Below, one piece after another: positions 4,912 through 6,376 of a stretch of 6,376 nt of DNA (position 1 is its first letter; every line of letters begins with the position of its first letter). The DNA is taken from the NCBI GenBank assembly GCA_002329665.1, contig DCTV01000023.1, positions 424 to 6,799 on the forward strand. The letters run 5' to 3'. The notes under the pieces are model-generated. The model did no database searches, was not told the origin of the DNA, and was given only the letters and a program-made list of their open reading frames with translations. This stretch comes from Christensenella sp. UBA1431 (lineage in GTDB: Bacteria; Bacillota; Clostridia; Christensenellales; UBA1431). The position numbers and the translations under genes are program-made.

Positions 4912-6376
4912 ATGGCAAATAACCGTACGTACAGGCGGCGCAGGCCGAAGAGATACGGTAAGAAGCGCTTGTTTTCCATAAAGGACAAAAAGAAACTCAT
5001 TATTGCCGGCGTGGCGCTCCTTCTCATTGCCGGGATCGCGCTTTTTCTTTTTGTCGACAGGCCGCTTTCCGACGAGGACAAAGCCCGGCTGAAACAGACG
5101 CTGGTCTACCGCGACGGCGTGAGCGTGGCGGGCGTCGATCTTTCGGGGATGACCTACGACCAGGCCCTGGAGGCGGTAAGGCCGGCGAGGGAGCAGATGC
5201 ACGACGCCGCGACGATCGAACTGGTATACGAAGACAAGAAATGGGAACTGACTACGGAGGACATGAAGTTCCATTACAACTGGGAGGAGCAGCTGGAAAA
5301 CGCGCTTTTTGTCGGCCATCAGGGCAGCCTGGTTACCAGGTGGAGCCAGCTCGGCGCGAAGACGCTCGATTTCGAGGTAACCTATACGTACGAAGAAGCA
5401 CTTGTCCGAAAAGCGGTGGAGGCGTTGGTGGACGAGATCAACAGTCCTCCCAAGGAACCCTACGCCGAGATCAACAAGACCGGTTCGGGCGGACGGTTCC
5501 TGTATCACGAGGGAAGCCCGGGGCTTGAAACGAAACAGAGCGATGTCTTTGCCGCGGTGATGGCTGAGCTCGAAAAAGAGGAGCATTCGCCGATCACCCT
5601 CAAAATCGTGCTTACCAAACCGAAAAAGACCATCGAAGATATACAGGCAGCCACCAAATACGTATCCGGTTTTACGACCAATGTCGGCGGCAGCCAGAAC
5701 CGCAAGGACAACGTCAAAAAGCTTGCGGGGATCATCAACGGCACCGTTGTGCAGCCCGGTGAGGAATTCTCCATCAACGCCGTCGCCGGCGTCCGGACCG
5801 AGGAGGCGGGCTGGAAACTGGCGCCCGGGATCGAAAACGGAACGTATACGGACCAGCCCGGAGGAGGCGTGTGCCAGGTTTCTTCGACGCTCTATAACGC
5901 CATACTGCTGGGGGACTTCAAAGTCACGGCCCGCCAGCACCATTCGTGGCCGTCCTCGTACGTGAAGATCGGGCGCGACGCGACGATTTCGTCCTACGGT
6001 CCCGATTTAAAGTTCGTAAACAACCAGGACAACCCGATTTATATATTCGCCTATGCAAATAACTCGCAGTGTTCGGTGGAGATTTACGGCAAACCGCTCG
6101 ATTATACGGTCGTGCTCGAATCGGTGGTAACCGAGAAGATCACCCCTCCGAAACCCAAATATTCGGAGGACCCCGAGTTGGAGTTGGGGGAAGAGGACGA
6201 AGTCGCGCCGTCAAAGTACGGCTACAGGGTAGAGGTCTACAAGTATTACTACAAAGACGGGAAACTGATCGAAAAGGTTCTCGACCACCGTGATTATTAC
6301 AGGCCGTTCCAGGGCGAGATCGCAGTCGGGACGAAGCCGACGCCGACCCCTTCGCCGACCCCTTCGCCGACACCTT
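4912..6376 (+). CDS. VanW-family membrane-anchored protein (3' end outside window)
   Basis: This frame stays open from the ATG at 4912 to the window edge, giving 488 codons with no stop. AGGGAG (4901-4906) lies 5 nt before the ATG. A very basic cytoplasmic N-terminus (RTYRRRRPKRYGKKR) precedes one transmembrane segment (about 29-48), so the rest should be outside the cell. Residues about 60-215 resemble the YoaR-type putative peptidoglycan-binding region. Residues about 253-385 form the VanW domain: GFTTNVGGSQNRKDNVKKLAG, then VVQPGEEFSIN, and QPGGGVCQVSSTLYNA with the conserved Cys at 321. An acidic stretch (EDPELELGEEDE) and a G5-like segment (YGYRVEVYKYYYKDGKL to IAVG) follow, and then a Pro-Thr-Ser tail. 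VanW occurs in some vancomycin-resistance clusters, but its biochemical role is unknown and most homologues, like this one, are chromosomal with no other van gene nearby. A cell-wall role is inferred. It should not be read as evidence of resistance. Confidence 0.92.
   Translation, partial: MANNRTYRRRRPKRYGKKRLFSIKDKKKLIIAGVALLLIAGIALFLFVDRPLSDEDKARLKQTLVYRDGVSVAGVDLSGMTYDQALEAVRPAREQMHDAATIELVYEDKKWELTTEDMKFHYNWEEQLENALFVGHQGSLVTRWSQLGAKTLDFEVTYTYEEALVRKAVEALVDEINSPPKEPYAEINKTGSGGRFLYHEGSPGLETKQSDVFAAVMAELEKEEHSPITLKIVLTKPKKTIEDIQAATKYVSGFTTNVGGSQNRKDNVKKLAGIINGTVVQPGEEFSINAVAGVRTEEAGWKLAPGIENGTYTDQPGGGVCQVSSTLYNAILLGDFKVTARQHHSWPSSYVKIGRDATISSYGPDLKFVNNQDNPIYIFAYANNSQCSVEIYGKPLDYTVVLESVVTEKITPPKPKYSEDPELELGEEDEVAPSKYGYRVEVYKYYYKDGKLIEKVLDHRDYYRPFQGEIAVGTKPTPTPSPTPSPTP
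6343..6376 (+). repeat. 12-bp tandem repeat encoding a Pro-Thr-Ser tail
   Basis: Two exact copies of CCGACCCCTTCG (6343-6354 and 6355-6366) and most of a third (6367-6376, one C to A change) encode PTPS repeats. They continue past the window end. Such tails act as extended spacers at or through the cell wall, and the near-identical DNA copies suggest recent slippage. Confidence 0.85.

Noticed and set aside
4810..5943. Long minus-strand open frame of 377 codons opposite the VanW-family gene
   Set aside because: The + strand frame starting at 4912 has a ribosome site, promoter, transmembrane segment and clear VanW motifs over the same bases. The minus frame shows no recognisable domain and is a by-product of GC-rich codon use.
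4912..6376. Vancomycin-resistance locus
   Set aside because: Only a VanW-domain protein is present, without vanR, vanS, vanH, vanA/B, vanX or vanY. Such proteins are common chromosomal genes in Clostridia.

Overview
The window looks like chromosomal DNA from a GC-rich member of the Bacillota, most likely a Clostridia-type anaerobe. This is inferred from four things: a Rex repressor with the clostridial DNA-reading sequence (IRQDLN.FG.FGQQGYGY), a split (paired short) CHR transporter, a VanW/YoaR-type membrane-anchored protein ending in a Pro-Thr-Ser tail, and strong GGAGG-type ribosome binding sites. No mobile element, CRISPR array, tRNA or rRNA was found, and genes with recognisable family membership cover most of the window. 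All genes are on the + strand.

Region 1 (1-2708) is a compact, probably co-transcribed group. It holds the C-terminal half of an aconitase (5' end outside the window), two half-size CHR transporter proteins, and a GntR/FCD-family regulator. Gaps are 3, 1 and 24 nt. The aconitase makes isocitrate in the TCA cycle. The CHR pair probably forms one membrane anion transporter. The regulator may control the group in response to a small organic acid.

Region 2 (2709-3884) has an AT-rich promoter region with a good sigma-A-type promoter, then rex (NAD+/NADH-sensing repressor), whose stop codon overlaps the ATGATG start of a YjbQ-family (UPF0047) protein.

Region 3 (3885-4646) is a monocistronic lipoprotein gene (lipobox Cys, repeat-containing linker, DUF4352-like beta domain) with a 125-nt leader. 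It ends in a strong intrinsic terminator that is symmetric enough to work in both directions.

Region 4 (4647-4911) is non-coding. It contains a compact, highly foldable element (4660-4763: an outer stem of 9 bp plus 2 enclosing three hairpins) that I cannot assign to a known RNA family, then a palindrome, then a near-consensus sigma-A promoter.

Region 5 (4912-6376) is a VanW-family membrane protein that runs off the 3' edge without a stop codon. Its open frame is easy to miss because it is not closed in the window and a long antisense frame shadows it.

The least explained item is the structured intergenic element at 4660-4763. The most interesting genetic arrangement is the CHR pair embedded between aconitase and a GntR/FCD regulator.
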